Of a DNA stretch of 64,000 bases, positions 1 through 10,497 are shown piece by piece. Positions within the stretch are counted from its first letter, which is position 1; every line of letters begins with the position of its first letter. Origin of the DNA: Catellatospora tritici (GTDB lineage Bacteria; Actinomycetota; Actinomycetes; Mycobacteriales; Micromonosporaceae); the NCBI RefSeq assembly GCF_019083965.1, contig NZ_JAHRCY010000017.1:62001-126000 (forward strand), written 5' to 3'. Under the pieces are notes generated by a model. That model searched no databases. It saw only the letters and a program-made list of their open reading frames with translations, and had not been told where the DNA came from. Position numbers and translations under genes: made by a program.

Positions 1-133
1 TCTGGAGCTGCGGGTCCGGCGCCTGGACCGGATCGACCTGCGCCGCCAGGACTCCGGCTACTGCCCGGACGAGATCTGGAACCAGGTCCGCCATCTGCGC
101 GAAGGCCAGGCGCCCCGCTCCCGTACCTCCTGA
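1..133 (+). CDS. C-terminal end of an unidentified protein (5' truncated by window)
   Basis: An open frame enters from the left edge (reading from base 2) and stops at TGA 131-133, giving about 43 residues that end in RSRTS. The tail is Arg-rich with no domain I recognise. Codon use (G/C in third positions) fits a real gene. It is not possible to say what it does. Confidence 0.5.
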   Translation, partial: LELRVRRLDRIDLRRQDSGYCPDEIWNQVRHLREGQAPRSRTS

Positions 134-146
134 CGAATGCGGTGCG

Positions 147-200
147 GTTTCGGGGAAAGTGCATGAATCTTGGCGACTATTCGTACACTTTCCCGGAAAC
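147..200. repeat. Large imperfect inverted repeat (extragenic palindrome)
   Basis: Arms at 147-168 and 179-200 are 22 nt each and pair with about three mismatches around a 10-nt loop; the core is GGAAAGTG on one side and CACTTTCC on the other. It lies in the gap between the left-edge gene and the gene starting at 334. It could be a repeated extragenic palindrome, an operator or a hairpin. The sequence alone does not choose between these. Confidence 0.5.
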
Positions 201-333
201 TGCGGCAAACCCACGCGCGTGCGAGGCGATCGCCCGCACGGGCTGGGACCTAGTGGCTGGTGGTGCCCGGTGGCCCGGCTCCGCGCGGTCGTCGGCGTGG
301 TCTAGAGTCGCCGAGTCGTCTTCGGGGAGGATC

Positions 334-1014
334 ATGATGGCGGACGTGGATGCCACGGGCGTAAGGCGCCGGCGCACCCTGCGAGTGCTGCTGGCGGCCG
401 GTGCGGCGGTGCTGGCAGGCGGGGTCGCGGTGGCCGTGCTGGCCGCCGGTGGCGCGGGTTCGGGTGCCGCGCCCGGCGCGGTGGACGCGCCGCTATGGTC
501 GGCGCCCACCTCGGCGCAGCCTTCCGCCGTCCCTTCGGCGGACGGCTCCGGCACGCCGTCCGCGCCGCCCTCGCCGAGCGTCAGACTCGTGCCCAGCCCC
601 ACCGCACCCAGCCCGGCGGGGGCGCCGAAGCCGACCGCCAAGGCGCCGTCACCAGCGGCGCCGAAGCCGAAGCTGACCGTGACGTCGTTGACCGTCACGT
701 CGCACATCGACGCCACCACCTACACGGCGACGGTGCGGGTGCAGCTGAGCGGATCCGGCACGGGTGAGCTGCACCTGACGGTCTACTACCCGTCGAACCG
801 GGCCTACGAGTCCGACATCGTCCTCAAGAAGTACCAGATCACCGGGCCCGGCACGATCGTCAAGACGATCACCCTGCCGACGAAGACCGTCTGCGCCCAG
901 TACGACCCGGACAACTATCAGCGTGGCTACTACGTGGACCTCAACGGCCAGGTGTTGTATCCGCTGCAGGGCTCGAAGGACTCGAAGGTCGAGTGCGTCA
1001 AGCCCGCGGGCTGA
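334..1014 (+). CDS. Membrane-anchored or secreted Pro/Ala/Ser-rich protein
   Basis: About 226 residues starting at ATG 334 (ATG 337 is also possible), placed directly after GGGGAGG at 324-330; the longer upstream frame has no ribosome site. After an Arg-rich start, residues about 15-40 form a hydrophobic helix that is a signal peptide or anchor. A Pro/Ser/Thr/Ala-rich linker follows (about 45-115), then a folded beta-rich domain of about 110 residues with two Cys (KTVCAQ, KVECVK) that may form a disulfide. No family recognised. It converges on the minus-strand operon ending at 1020. Confidence 0.75.
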   Translation: MMADVDATGVRRRRTLRVLLAAGAAVLAGGVAVAVLAAGGAGSGAAPGAVDAPLWSAPTSAQPSAVPSADGSGTPSAPPSPSVRLVPSPTAPSPAGAPKPTAKAPSPAAPKPKLTVTSLTVTSHIDATTYTATVRVQLSGSGTGELHLTVYYPSNRAYESDIVLKKYQITGPGTIVKTITLPTKTVCAQYDPDNYQRGYYVDLNGQVLYPLQGSKDSKVECVKPAG

Positions 1015-1019
1015 CAGCG

Positions 1020-3251
1020 TCAACGGCGGCGGTGCCAGCGCAGCGGGCCGGGGTGCAGGGTCCACAGCAGGCGCCGCCACCACGACCGGCGGGCCTTGAG
1101 CTCGTCGATGTAGGCCAGCGCCCCGCTGCGGGCCTTCTCGGCCTCCGCGTCGTCGGAGGTGCCGGGCCCGAACACGGCGGTGTTGACCGTACCGGCGACC
1201 TCGTCGAGTGCGGGTGCCCGCAGCCGGACCGTGTGCTTGCCCCGGACCAGCGCGGCCGCGTCGGCGGCGTGCGCGGCGGTCTCGGCGGCGCTCAGGTGCC
1301 CGCCCGCCGGGTGCCCGGCCAGCCGTAGCGCGTCGCCGACCTCCAGCCACGCCCCGGCGATCCGCTCACCGGGGGTGCCCTCGTCCAGGCGTCGGCGGCG
1401 GAGCGCGGCCCGTGCCAGCAGCACGAACACGATGAAGCCGACCAGCAGCACCAGCAGCAGTCCGCCGCCGCCCGCCCCGGCGATGAGCGCGACGGGCACG
1501 CCCGCCGCCTGTCCGGTGGGGCTGGGTCCGGCTTCGGTGGCGGTCGGCTGGTTCGTGTCGTACGTCGGGACCGGCTCGGGGGACTGCGGCGGCGGCGACG
1601 AGGTCTCCGGCAGCGGCTTGAACTCGTTCTCCAGCGGCTTGACGTCCTGGTCGGGCTGCGGCAGCGGGTGGAACGGGATCCAGCCGAGGTCGGTGAAGTA
1701 CACCTCGGGCCAGGCCAGCGCGTCCCCGGCGGTCAGCGCGCGCTGCCCCGCGTGGGCCTCGAAGCCGACCACGACCCGGCTGGGCAGGTTCAGCAGCCGG
1801 GCCAGCACCGCGAACGTGGCGGCGAACTGCTCGGAGGTGCCGCGACGACCGCCGCCGTTGGGTGGCCCGAACAGGAAGAAGTCCAGGTTGGGGTAGGCGT
1901 GGCCGCTGGGCGCCTGCGAGTCGAGCTGGTAGTGGTCGGACAGGAACTGTTCGATCGCCAGCGCCCGCTGGTAGGGGGCGCCGTTGTCGGCGCCGAGCTG
2001 CTGCGCCAGCCGGATGAGGTGGTCGGGGACGCCGGGGCCCAGGGCCAGGTAGCGAGCCATCTGCGACCCGGTGGGGACTTCGGCGCCGGGCAGCAGGTTC
2101 ACGTCCGGTTCGGCCTGCTGCGACACCACGGTGTACGTGGTGCCGGGGGTGAGCCCGGCCGGGAACAGCAGGGTGCCGGTGAGCTGGTCGTAGGAGACGC
2201 GTACGCCGTCGACGCGGCGGGCGGTGGCCGCGGCGGGCAGCAGTTTGCCGGTGAGCCCGGACACGATGATGGTCTGGCTTACCGCCTGCGCGCCCTGGCC
2301 GGGCTGGCTGGATTGGGGCGGTGGCGGCAGGGTGCGTCCGGCGGGCCGGTAGGTGGCCCCGACGCGCCAGGTGACACCGTCGTAGTCGGACAGCACGGCC
2401 AGCCGGATGCGGGCGTCGTGGTCGGTCTGCACGTCGAGCAGTTGCTGCTGGGGCTGCAGTGCCCAGCCGGACAGCCGGATCAGCGGGTTCTCGTCGAGGG
2501 CGTCGAGGTCGGGCGGGTCGATGAGTGAGCGCGGGTCCAGCGGTGCGGTGGTGACCCGCTGTGCGACCGGCTGTTCCAGCGCGGCGGTCAGCCCGATGAT
2601 CAGCAGCAGCCCGACGGCGCCGGCCAGGGCCGTACGCAGGCGCAGGGCGCGGCGGGTGGCGGCGTCGACGCCGGTGTCGGGGGTGCGCACCCGGCCGGTG
2701 AAGACCAGGGCCGCCACGGCCAGGCCCGCGAACGCGAGCACCGGCCAGGTCAGGCGCTTGGCCGACGGTCCGACCAGCCACAGCGCCCCGGCGAACAGCA
2801 GCACCGGCGGGGCGAGGCCGATCAGGGTGCGGCGGGTGCGGGTGGCCAGTTCGGTGGCGGCCAACCCGGCCAGCCAGGTGACCACGATGGGTACGGCGAC
2901 GGTGTCGGGTTGCGGTTCGACCGGCAGCAGTACGGCGATCAGGCGTGGAATCCCGTCGCGCAGCGCGTCGGCGGCCAGCTGGGTCAGCGGCCCGTCGACC
3001 CCGGCCCGCTGCGCGGACAGGTGGAGCGCGTAGGCGAGGTAGCCGCCCAGTGCGAGCACCGACAGCGGTGCGACCAGCCAGGCTCGCAGCCGGGTGCAGG
3101 CGACGCTGACCAGCACCGAGCCGGCGGCGGCGCCGGCGACGAGCTGTGTGAACAGGGTGCCGGAGTAGATGCGTCCGGCGACGGCGCCGCTGAGCACCAG
3201 CATGGCCAGGATCAGCAGCGGCAGGGTCAGCGCCCGCAGCGCTCGGATCAC
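1020..3251 (-). CDS. Membrane transglutaminase-like protein, catalytic triad apparently lost
   Basis: About 743 residues. The N-terminal ~200 residues hold several membrane helices (DUF3488-type), then an extracytoplasmic region, a transglutaminase-like core (about 465-535), a Pro-rich stalk and one further membrane helix (about 583-615) before a cytoplasmic tail. In active members a Cys, a His and an Asp sit in GxCxxFA-, HAWxE- and DPT-like motifs. Here the matching places read RRGTSEQFA, ALAWPEV and FHPLP, so all three appear substituted. The GTG start overlaps the DUF58 stop by 4 nt. Last gene of the FN3-MoxR-DUF58 operon, whose homologues act in cell-envelope processes; the role here is probably structural. 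Confidence 0.85.
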   Translation of the reverse strand: MIRALRALTLPLLILAMLVLSGAVAGRIYSGTLFTQLVAGAAAGSVLVSVACTRLRAWLVAPLSVLALGGYLAYALHLSAQRAGVDGPLTQLAADALRDGIPRLIAVLLPVEPQPDTVAVPIVVTWLAGLAATELATRTRRTLIGLAPPVLLFAGALWLVGPSAKRLTWPVLAFAGLAVAALVFTGRVRTPDTGVDAATRRALRLRTALAGAVGLLLIIGLTAALEQPVAQRVTTAPLDPRSLIDPPDLDALDENPLIRLSGWALQPQQQLLDVQTDHDARIRLAVLSDYDGVTWRVGATYRPAGRTLPPPPQSSQPGQGAQAVSQTIIVSGLTGKLLPAAATARRVDGVRVSYDQLTGTLLFPAGLTPGTTYTVVSQQAEPDVNLLPGAEVPTGSQMARYLALGPGVPDHLIRLAQQLGADNGAPYQRALAIEQFLSDHYQLDSQAPSGHAYPNLDFFLFGPPNGGGRRGTSEQFAATFAVLARLLNLPSRVVVGFEAHAGQRALTAGDALAWPEVYFTDLGWIPFHPLPQPDQDVKPLENEFKPLPETSSPPPQSPEPVPTYDTNQPTATEAGPSPTGQAAGVPVALIAGAGGGGLLLVLLVGFIVFVLLARAALRRRRLDEGTPGERIAGAWLEVGDALRLAGHPAGGHLSAAETAAHAADAAALVRGKHTVRLRAPALDEVAGTVNTAVFGPGTSDDAEAEKARSGALAYIDELKARRSWWRRLLWTLHPGPLRWHRRR

Positions 3252-4437
3252 CACCGGGTCACTCCATCCCAGACGGCGGCGAAGTCCTCGCCGTCGTGTG
3301 CGCGCAGCAGCAGCACTCCGGCGGCCTGCGGTTCCTCCAGGACGCGGGGGCCGAGCAGGCCGACCGCGACCGACGGGAACGGGCCGCGCAGGCCGCTGAC
3401 CAGGCCCAGGTCGGCGGCGCCGCCGAGGCCGGTGAGGTAGATCAGGGTGTCGCCGGGGCGGTGCTGGCGCAGCCGCCGGGTGGCGTCGAGCAGCCGGGTG
3501 TCCTCGCCGTCCGGGGCGGGTGCGGGTTCGGCTTCGGCGAGCACGTCCAGCAGGGCGCGGGCGGCGCCGCGGATCCGGCCGCCGCCCGCGGCGGCGCCGC
3601 TGGCCAGTTGCAGGGTGATGGGGAGGTCTTCGCGGGTGGCGGCGGCGACGATGGAGGCGGCGGCCTCGCAGGCGGCCTCGAACGCCTCCGACACGGGTCC
3701 GACGCGGTCGGGCCAGGAGTCGGCGCGGTCGTCGAGCAGCACGACGAGCTGCGGCAGGCTGGTGTCGAGGTGTTCGCGGACCATCAGTTCGCCGACCTTG
3801 GCGCTGGTGCGCCAGTGGACGTGGCGCAGCTCGTCGCCGATGACGTATTCGCGGAGGGTGTCGAAGGTGATGGCGCCGTGCGGGACGCGGTCGAGGCGGC
3901 CGTCGAGGCTGCGGGAGATGCCCGCGGGCACGGCGCGGATGGGGTGGGTGCGGGGGTAGACCCAGATGCGGCTGGTGCCGCCGTGGCTGCGGGTGGCGGT
4001 GATGAGGCCGAGGGGGTCGCGGCGTACCACCTGCAGGGGTCCGACCTCGACGATGCCGCGCCGGTCGGTGGGCACGGGGTAGCTGATGTCGGTGTCGCGG
4101 CCGGGGCGCAGGCGTAGCAGTGGCACGGGCACGGTGCGGGCGGGCTGGTCGGCGCGGCCGCAGCGGTCGTGGGCGATGAGTGTGGCGGCGCCCAGGCGGC
4201 TGGTGTTGCGTACGGTCAGGGTGACGGTGCTGCTCTCGCCTCGGGCGACCCGGTCGGGTTCGACCGAGCGGGTCACCGACAGGCGTGGCCGCAGCGCGGC
4301 GTGTCCGAGGGCGTAGCCGAGCGCGGCGAGTGCCGTGGAGCCGAGCACGGCGAGGTCGGGGTAGCCGAACCGGTACCCCGCCCCGAGCAGTGCCGCACCG
4401 CCGATTCCGAGACCGGCCCCCCGCAGTGTGATGCGCA

Positions 4438-4438
<1 letters not shown>
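3248..4438 (-). CDS. DUF58 family protein
   Basis: A 396-residue protein with two hydrophobic N-terminal segments (about 8-48) and a DUF58 domain. The family signature is visible near residue 211 as HVHWRTSAKVGELMVRE, followed by a von-Willebrand-like part (LVVLLDDRADSWPD). DUF58 proteins work with MoxR AAA+ ATPases, which probably remodel or insert them. Its ATG shares one base with the MoxR stop (TGATG), and its stop overlaps the next start, so the three genes are translationally coupled. Confidence 0.9.
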
Positions 4439-5460
<1,022 letters not shown>

Positions 5461-5512
5461 GTACTGCGTCCTTTGTGCTCGGTCAGGGTGTGCTCGGTCG
5501 GCGGGTGTTCGG

Positions 5513-8158
5513 TCAGCACTGGGGGAGAAGATCATAGTTGTTGCTGGTGTTGCCCGAACTTTCCAGGTTCACGAAGGCGAACGGCAGGTAGTTGGTGCTG
5601 GTGACCTTAATCCACTTGTCGCTCTTCTTGTTGCCGTTGTTGCCGGCCGCGTTGAGGGTGGCCGACCGGTTCTGCGAGTTGGTGGTCACCCCGCCCTGGT
5701 ACCAGCAGATCGGCGTGACCGAGGTGTTGTTGCTGTAGTACTTGTTCATCGCGCAGCAGCCGTTGTCCTGGGCCAGCACCCCGGAGCCGTTCGGCTTGTA
5801 CGCCCACACACCGTCGGAGCAGCCGCTGCACTTCGCCCACGCGGCCAGGTCCGGGGTCTGGGGCCCCTGCGCGGCGGTGGTGGCGTTGCCCGCGTCGTTG
5901 CTGATGGTGACCGTCCAGGTGTAGGTGTTGCCCGGCCACAGTCCGCTGACGGTGTAGCCGCCGGAGCCGGTGTTGCAGCCGATGCCGCGGTTGCTGCCGT
6001 TGAGGGTCAGGGTGCAGGTGGCGCTGCCGCCGCCGTCGTCGTAGGCGAAGTGCACGACCATGGAGTTGTAGCCGATGTTGCTGGTGCTGGGGTTGGACAC
6101 GGTCGGCGCGGTGATGGTCTTGGCGCTGGTGGTGTCCTTGGCGCCGGTGCCCGCCTCGTTGACCGCGGCGACCTCGACCGTGACGACCTCGCCGTCGCCG
6201 AAACCGCTGAGGTTGACGTTGGTGCCGGTGACGGTCTGCGTCTTGCCGCCCGCGGTGACCTTGTATCCCTCGATCGGGCGGCCGTTCTCGGCCGGGACGC
6301 CCCAGGTGACGTGGATGGTGCCCTTGGCGGTGCCGACGGTGCTGGCCGACAGCGACTTGACCTGGCCGGGTTTGTTGAACGGCACCACGGTGTCGCTCTG
6401 CGGGGACGGCTGCGATCCGGCGCCCTTGTCGTTGACGGCCACCACGGTGAACGCGTACTGCGTGCCGTAGTCGAGTTCGCCGTCGGCGATGGTGAGCTTG
6501 ACCGCGCCGGTGGTGGTGCCGATGGCGACCGACGAGCCGCCGGAGACCGCGGTGACCTCGTACCGGGTGATCTTGCGGCCCTGGCCGTTGGCGGCGGGCC
6601 AGCTCAGGTCGACCGTGCCGTCGTTCTGCGCCTTGGCGGTGACGGCGGTCGGGGCGTCGGGCACCTCACCGGTCGGCATGACCGCGTTGCTGCGCCGGTC
6701 CGGGCCCGCGCCCTTGCCGTTGACCGCGTGCACGCTGAACGTGTACGTCTGCCCGTTGACCAGGCCGGTCGCGACGTAGGTGCGCTGGTTCGCGCCGACG
6801 GTGACGGGCGTGGCCAGACCCGGCCACGAGATCACGTACTTGGTGATCTTCGAACCGTTCTCGGGGGCCTTGCCCCAGCTCAGCCGGACCTGCTTGTCAC
6901 CGGCCGCGGCCGTGACGTTGCGCGGCGAACCGGGCTTGCCGACCGCGGGCTTGACCGGCGGCGGCGCCACCGGCGCGGGCGGCGGCTCGGCGCCCAGCAC
7001 GTCGCGGGCGAACTTCTCCACCACCTTGATCTGGTTGTGCTCGTCCACCACCCGCGCGGTCGAGGAGCCGGGCGCGTTGATGAACAGGTGGTTCTCGCGC
7101 ACCTCCAGCTCCAGCTTGCCGCCCGGGTTCTTGAAGGTGATCGTGTCGACCGGGTTGCCGTTGCCGTCCAGCACGTACACGGCGCCGGCGAGGTCGTCGG
7201 CGACGTAGAACCGGCCCGCCCACGGCACCGCCGCGCTCAACCGGTCGCCGGTGCCCGGCACGGTGAACTCACGCACCTGGTCACCGCTGATGACGTAGAC
7301 GTGGCGCCCCTCGCCGACGGTCACCGGGATGTCCGGGCCGGTGGCGCTGCCCGGCACGATGCCGCCGGTCGCCTGGTCGACGGTCACCTTGTGCAGGTCC
7401 TCCGCGCCGCGCAGCGTGGTCAGCGTGCCGGTGGTCTGGTCCAGCACCGCCACCCCGTTGTCCAGCACCGACAGCGCCAGGTCGTGCGAGGGGGACGCGA
7501 CGGCCTCGGTACGCACCAGCGACGGGCTGCCGCCACCGGCGCCCCCGGCCCCGGCCGTCCCGAGCGACTTCGCGGGCGTGATCGCCGACACGGTGCCCTG
7601 ACTCGGCACCGCGATCCACAACCGACCCTCACCGTCGAAGACCCCACCGGTGATGCCCGGCGGGTAGTGCAGCTCCTCGCCGATCGGCTGCAGCGTCGCC
7701 GGGTCGAGCTGGCTCACCACGCCCTGCACCGGGTCGATGATGAACGCGTAAGACCCCTGCAGTGCGATGGTCACCCCCAGCCCCTGCTGCGACTCCTGCG
7801 CCGCCGTGATCTGCAGCGTGGCCGGGTCGATGGCGCTGATGCGCCCGGTCGACTCGTCGCGCACGATCAGGTAGCGGTCGGACTGGTTGACCTGCACGAA
7901 GTGGCCCTGCGAGGCGGTCAGCGCCTGCGAGCGGGTGTCCACCTTGCCGGTCAGGCCGTTGACGCGGGCGAGTTCGCCCTTGGTCAGGCTCCACAGCCAC
8001 GCGCTGGCGTCGTAATTGGCCGACACCTGGTCGTTGGCGCTCAGCCCGAACCAGGTCAGCCCCATCGCTGCCACGAGTGCGAGCACCGTCACGATGGTGA
8101 CGATGCCGCCCTTGGTCCGTGCTTTACGTGTGATTGCGCCTGGTGACAGATCCGCCAT
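5513..8158 (-). CDS. Membrane-anchored beta-propeller/fibronectin type III protein
   Basis: An 881-residue protein starting at ATG 8158 behind AGGGGGAGGGG. A single membrane helix (about 19-43) is followed by an extracytoplasmic NHL/PQQ-like repeat region (about 50-395), a Pro-rich linker, four FN3 domains (about 407-775, each with SW and TYTFSVxAVN-type motifs) and a Cys-rich C-terminal domain (CSGCSDG, NGCCAMN, PICWYQ, LLPQC). It is first in the MoxR/DUF58/transglutaminase-like operon, 52 nt upstream of moxR, and is likely a large surface or envelope protein handled by that machinery. The exact role is unknown. Confidence 0.85.
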   Translation of the reverse strand: MADLSPGAITRKARTKGGIVTIVTVLALVAAMGLTWFGLSANDQVSANYDASAWLWSLTKGELARVNGLTGKVDTRSQALTASQGHFVQVNQSDRYLIVRDESTGRISAIDPATLQITAAQESQQGLGVTIALQGSYAFIIDPVQGVVSQLDPATLQPIGEELHYPPGITGGVFDGEGRLWIAVPSQGTVSAITPAKSLGTAGAGGAGGGSPSLVRTEAVASPSHDLALSVLDNGVAVLDQTTGTLTTLRGAEDLHKVTVDQATGGIVPGSATGPDIPVTVGEGRHVYVISGDQVREFTVPGTGDRLSAAVPWAGRFYVADDLAGAVYVLDGNGNPVDTITFKNPGGKLELEVRENHLFINAPGSSTARVVDEHNQIKVVEKFARDVLGAEPPPAPVAPPPVKPAVGKPGSPRNVTAAAGDKQVRLSWGKAPENGSKITKYVISWPGLATPVTVGANQRTYVATGLVNGQTYTFSVHAVNGKGAGPDRRSNAVMPTGEVPDAPTAVTAKAQNDGTVDLSWPAANGQGRKITRYEVTAVSGGSSVAIGTTTGAVKLTIADGELDYGTQYAFTVVAVNDKGAGSQPSPQSDTVVPFNKPGQVKSLSASTVGTAKGTIHVTWGVPAENGRPIEGYKVTAGGKTQTVTGTNVNLSGFGDGEVVTVEVAAVNEAGTGAKDTTSAKTITAPTVSNPSTSNIGYNSMVVHFAYDDGGGSATCTLTLNGSNRGIGCNTGSGGYTVSGLWPGNTYTWTVTISNDAGNATTAAQGPQTPDLAAWAKCSGCSDGVWAYKPNGSGVLAQDNGCCAMNKYYSNNTSVTPICWYQGGVTTNSQNRSATLNAAGNNGNKKSDKWIKVTSTNYLPFAFVNLESSGNTSNNYDLLPQC

Positions 8159-8277
8159 GGATCGGCCCCTCCCCCTAGAGCGCAGGGCACTGGAGACCCC
8201 GCAAAAATGGCGTTCCTCCGTGAAGCCGTCGTCATCCTAGGCGCTCTATGTGACAGGCGAAAGTTCGGTAGGGCTGG

Positions 8278-9981
8278 TCAACTGCTCGCGGACGGCGTGA
8301 CCGTACGATTTGTACACTTGAGTGCCGAGCGCAGGAGGTCCTTGCCGGAGTAGATGGTCATCACCGCGAAGCAGTAGTCGAACTTCGGGTTGAGGCCGTC
8401 GAAGGTGAACTCGGTCACCCCGTTCTGCGGTGACGCCCAGCGTTGCGGCTCCTCGCCGGGGCGGCCGACCAGGATCCACTGTGCCGCGACACCGTTGGAC
8501 GGGTCGGACCAGCTCAGCGTGATCTTGTCGCCGTGCTCGGTGAGGAACAGGTCGGTGGCGGCGCCGCGCACGTCGGCGGGCGGCGGGTCGTCCTGCTGCG
8601 GGAGCACCACCATCACCAGGGTCACGGCCGCGGCGAGGATCGCCACGACGGCGGCGGTGATGGCCGCGATCACCGGACCGCGGCCGCGCGGGGCGGGCGG
8701 CGCGGGCACGGGGCCGGTGGGGGAGACCACCACGGGTACGGGCAGTGCCGCCGGTTGCTGCAGCACATGGCGTACGGGTGTGTCCGGCGGTGCCAGCACC
8801 GGGATGCCCGCGGGCAGCTGCGGGACAGCGGTGTCCGGGACCGGCGCGGGTTGCGTGGCCCGCACCGGGAAGGGCTGCGCCGGTGCGGGCTGCGTGGCCG
8901 GTGCCGGGAACGGCCGCTCCGGCGCGGTCGGCTGGTGGCGCGTCTGCGGCTGGGGCTGGGCCTCGGGCGGCGCGGGCAGGCGCTGCGCGGGCACGGCCGG
9001 GGCGCCCGCCGACGCGTCGGCCGTCGGGGCGGTACCGCCCGGTCGGTTGAGGTGCGGCAGGTCCAGTTCGGGCAGTGGTTGCAGCAGCCGGGCGGACGGC
9101 GCGGCGTCCTGCTGCGGCGCGACCGGGTGGTGGATCGGCGCGGGCAGCTGCTGCGACGGCGCGGGCAGCTGCGATGGCGCGGCCTGCTGCGTCGGCGCGG
9201 GCAGTTGTGGTGGCGTGGCCTGCTGCGACGGCGTGGCCTGCTGTGATGGCGCGGGCAGCGGCGCAACCGGCGTGAACCGCTGCGCCAGGGTGGGTCGCTG
9301 GGGTTCGGGGCGGCGCTCCTCGGCGGGTAGCGGCGGCCACGGCGGCGGCGCGGCGGGACCGCTGGTCGCGGGCTGCGGTGCGGCGGGCCCGCCGGGCAGG
9401 GAGTGCGGCTCGACCGGCGTCGCGGGCAGCGGCTCGACCGGCTGCGGCGTCACCGGCAGCGGTGCGACCGGCTGTGGTGTGATGGCCTGCGGTGCGACGG
9501 CTTGGGGCCGGTCGGGGACGGTGGGCGCGGCGGCGGCCGCGTCGGTCGCGCCGGGGCCGAGCCAGGCCTGTGCGGCCGCGATGCGCTGCGGGTCGAACCC
9601 GGCGTCGGCGCCGTACGACGCGACGCGGGCGTAGTGGCGGCGGGCTTCGTGCCGGTTGCCGAGCTCGTCGGCGATCTCGGCGAGGTCGTACGACATCGCC
9701 AGCAGCATCGGGTGGTCGTCGCCGTGCCGGTGTGCCCCGGCGTAGAGCGCGTTCTCCAGCACCCGGCGGGCGGCGGACAGGTCGCCGGACTGTCGGTGCA
9801 GGCCCGCCAGCAGGTGGCCGGTGACCAGCACCTCGGGGTGGTCCTCGCCCGCGCTCATGGTGGCGGCGTCCAGTGCCTGCTCCAGCAGGGCACGGGCGCT
9901 GCTCAGGTCCCCGCGGTCGCGGCGGGCGAGCGCTTCGGCGCGGATGTCGGACAGCGAAGTGGGCGACGGCACGCGCCCCAT
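8278..9981 (-). CDS. TPR, proline-rich, single-pass membrane protein with FN3-like C-terminus
   Basis: A 567-residue protein. Residues about 8-125 contain two to three kinesin-light-chain-like TPR units (AGEDHPEVLVTGHLLAGLHR, HGDDHPMLLAMSYDLAEIAD). A roughly 280-residue Pro/Ala/Gln-rich linker follows, then a membrane helix (VIAAITAAVVAILAAAVTL) and an FN3-like domain (ITLSWSDPSNG, TFDGLNPKFDYCFAV). The cytoplasmic repeats plus outside FN3 suggest a scaffold across the membrane. The ribosome site upstream of ATG 9981 is weak (GGCGGG). Separate from the operon downstream by a 119-nt gap without a clear terminator. Confidence 0.8.
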   Translation of the reverse strand: MGRVPSPTSLSDIRAEALARRDRGDLSSARALLEQALDAATMSAGEDHPEVLVTGHLLAGLHRQSGDLSAARRVLENALYAGAHRHGDDHPMLLAMSYDLAEIADELGNRHEARRHYARVASYGADAGFDPQRIAAAQAWLGPGATDAAAAAPTVPDRPQAVAPQAITPQPVAPLPVTPQPVEPLPATPVEPHSLPGGPAAPQPATSGPAAPPPWPPLPAEERRPEPQRPTLAQRFTPVAPLPAPSQQATPSQQATPPQLPAPTQQAAPSQLPAPSQQLPAPIHHPVAPQQDAAPSARLLQPLPELDLPHLNRPGGTAPTADASAGAPAVPAQRLPAPPEAQPQPQTRHQPTAPERPFPAPATQPAPAQPFPVRATQPAPVPDTAVPQLPAGIPVLAPPDTPVRHVLQQPAALPVPVVVSPTGPVPAPPAPRGRGPVIAAITAAVVAILAAAVTLVMVVLPQQDDPPPADVRGAATDLFLTEHGDKITLSWSDPSNGVAAQWILVGRPGEEPQRWASPQNGVTEFTFDGLNPKFDYCFAVMTIYSGKDLLRSALKCTNRTVTPSASS

Positions 9982-10033
9982 GCTGCCGTACGCCCGCCGC
10001 CGACGCCACCCCGCAAGATCGCGCCGGGGCAGG

Positions 10034-10303
10034 CTATTTGCGGCCGGGTTTGGTGTGTTTGAAATGCACGAACAGGCGGCCGAAGTTCTTGGAGTCCTTC
10101 TCCACCCGGTGGTACATGGCCTTGATCTCCTTCTGCTCCAGGAAGCGCAGCACGGTCTTCTTGAGCGCGCCGGAGCCCTTGCCCGGGATGATCTCGATCA
10201 TGGGGGCCTTCTTGGCCACCGCCTCGTGCATGATGTCGTTCAGGGCGCGCTCGATGTCGCGCCCCTTGTTGAAGATGTCGTGCAGGTCCAGTACGAGCTT
10301 CAC
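10034..10303 (-). CDS. Small Smr-domain protein
   Basis: An 89-residue protein from GTG 10303; the upstream extension has no domain match. It consists of an Smr domain alone: the family LDLH motif (LVLDLHDIF), a helical segment (RDIERALNDIMHEAV) and the glycine turn IIPGKGSGALKK. Smr domains, known from MutS2 and stand-alone proteins, bind or cut branched DNA or RNA. The C-terminal HFKHTKPGRK is basic. Monocistronic. Confidence 0.85.
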   Translation of the reverse strand: MKLVLDLHDIFNKGRDIERALNDIMHEAVAKKAPMIEIIPGKGSGALKKTVLRFLEQKEIKAMYHRVEKDSKNFGRLFVHFKHTKPGRK

Positions 10304-10497
10304 CGCGCTGAGCCTACCTGCCGCATGCCGCGGTTGTCGGCCGGTATTCCCGTTTGCTGACGTTCCGCCGGGTGTATCGCCGCAGGTATCGCCGCAGCTC
10401 ACCGGGATGGTGATCATTCTTAACAATCGACATATTGAAATGACCATGTTTCTGGTGGTCTGCTGTGAGCCTCCTCAACCCCCTATGGGAGGCATTC

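Noticed and set aside
5742-8146. Large plus-strand frames opposite the FN3 gene
   Set aside because: The minus-strand frame has clear FN3 motifs and a strong ribosome site; plus-strand frames are compositional shadows.
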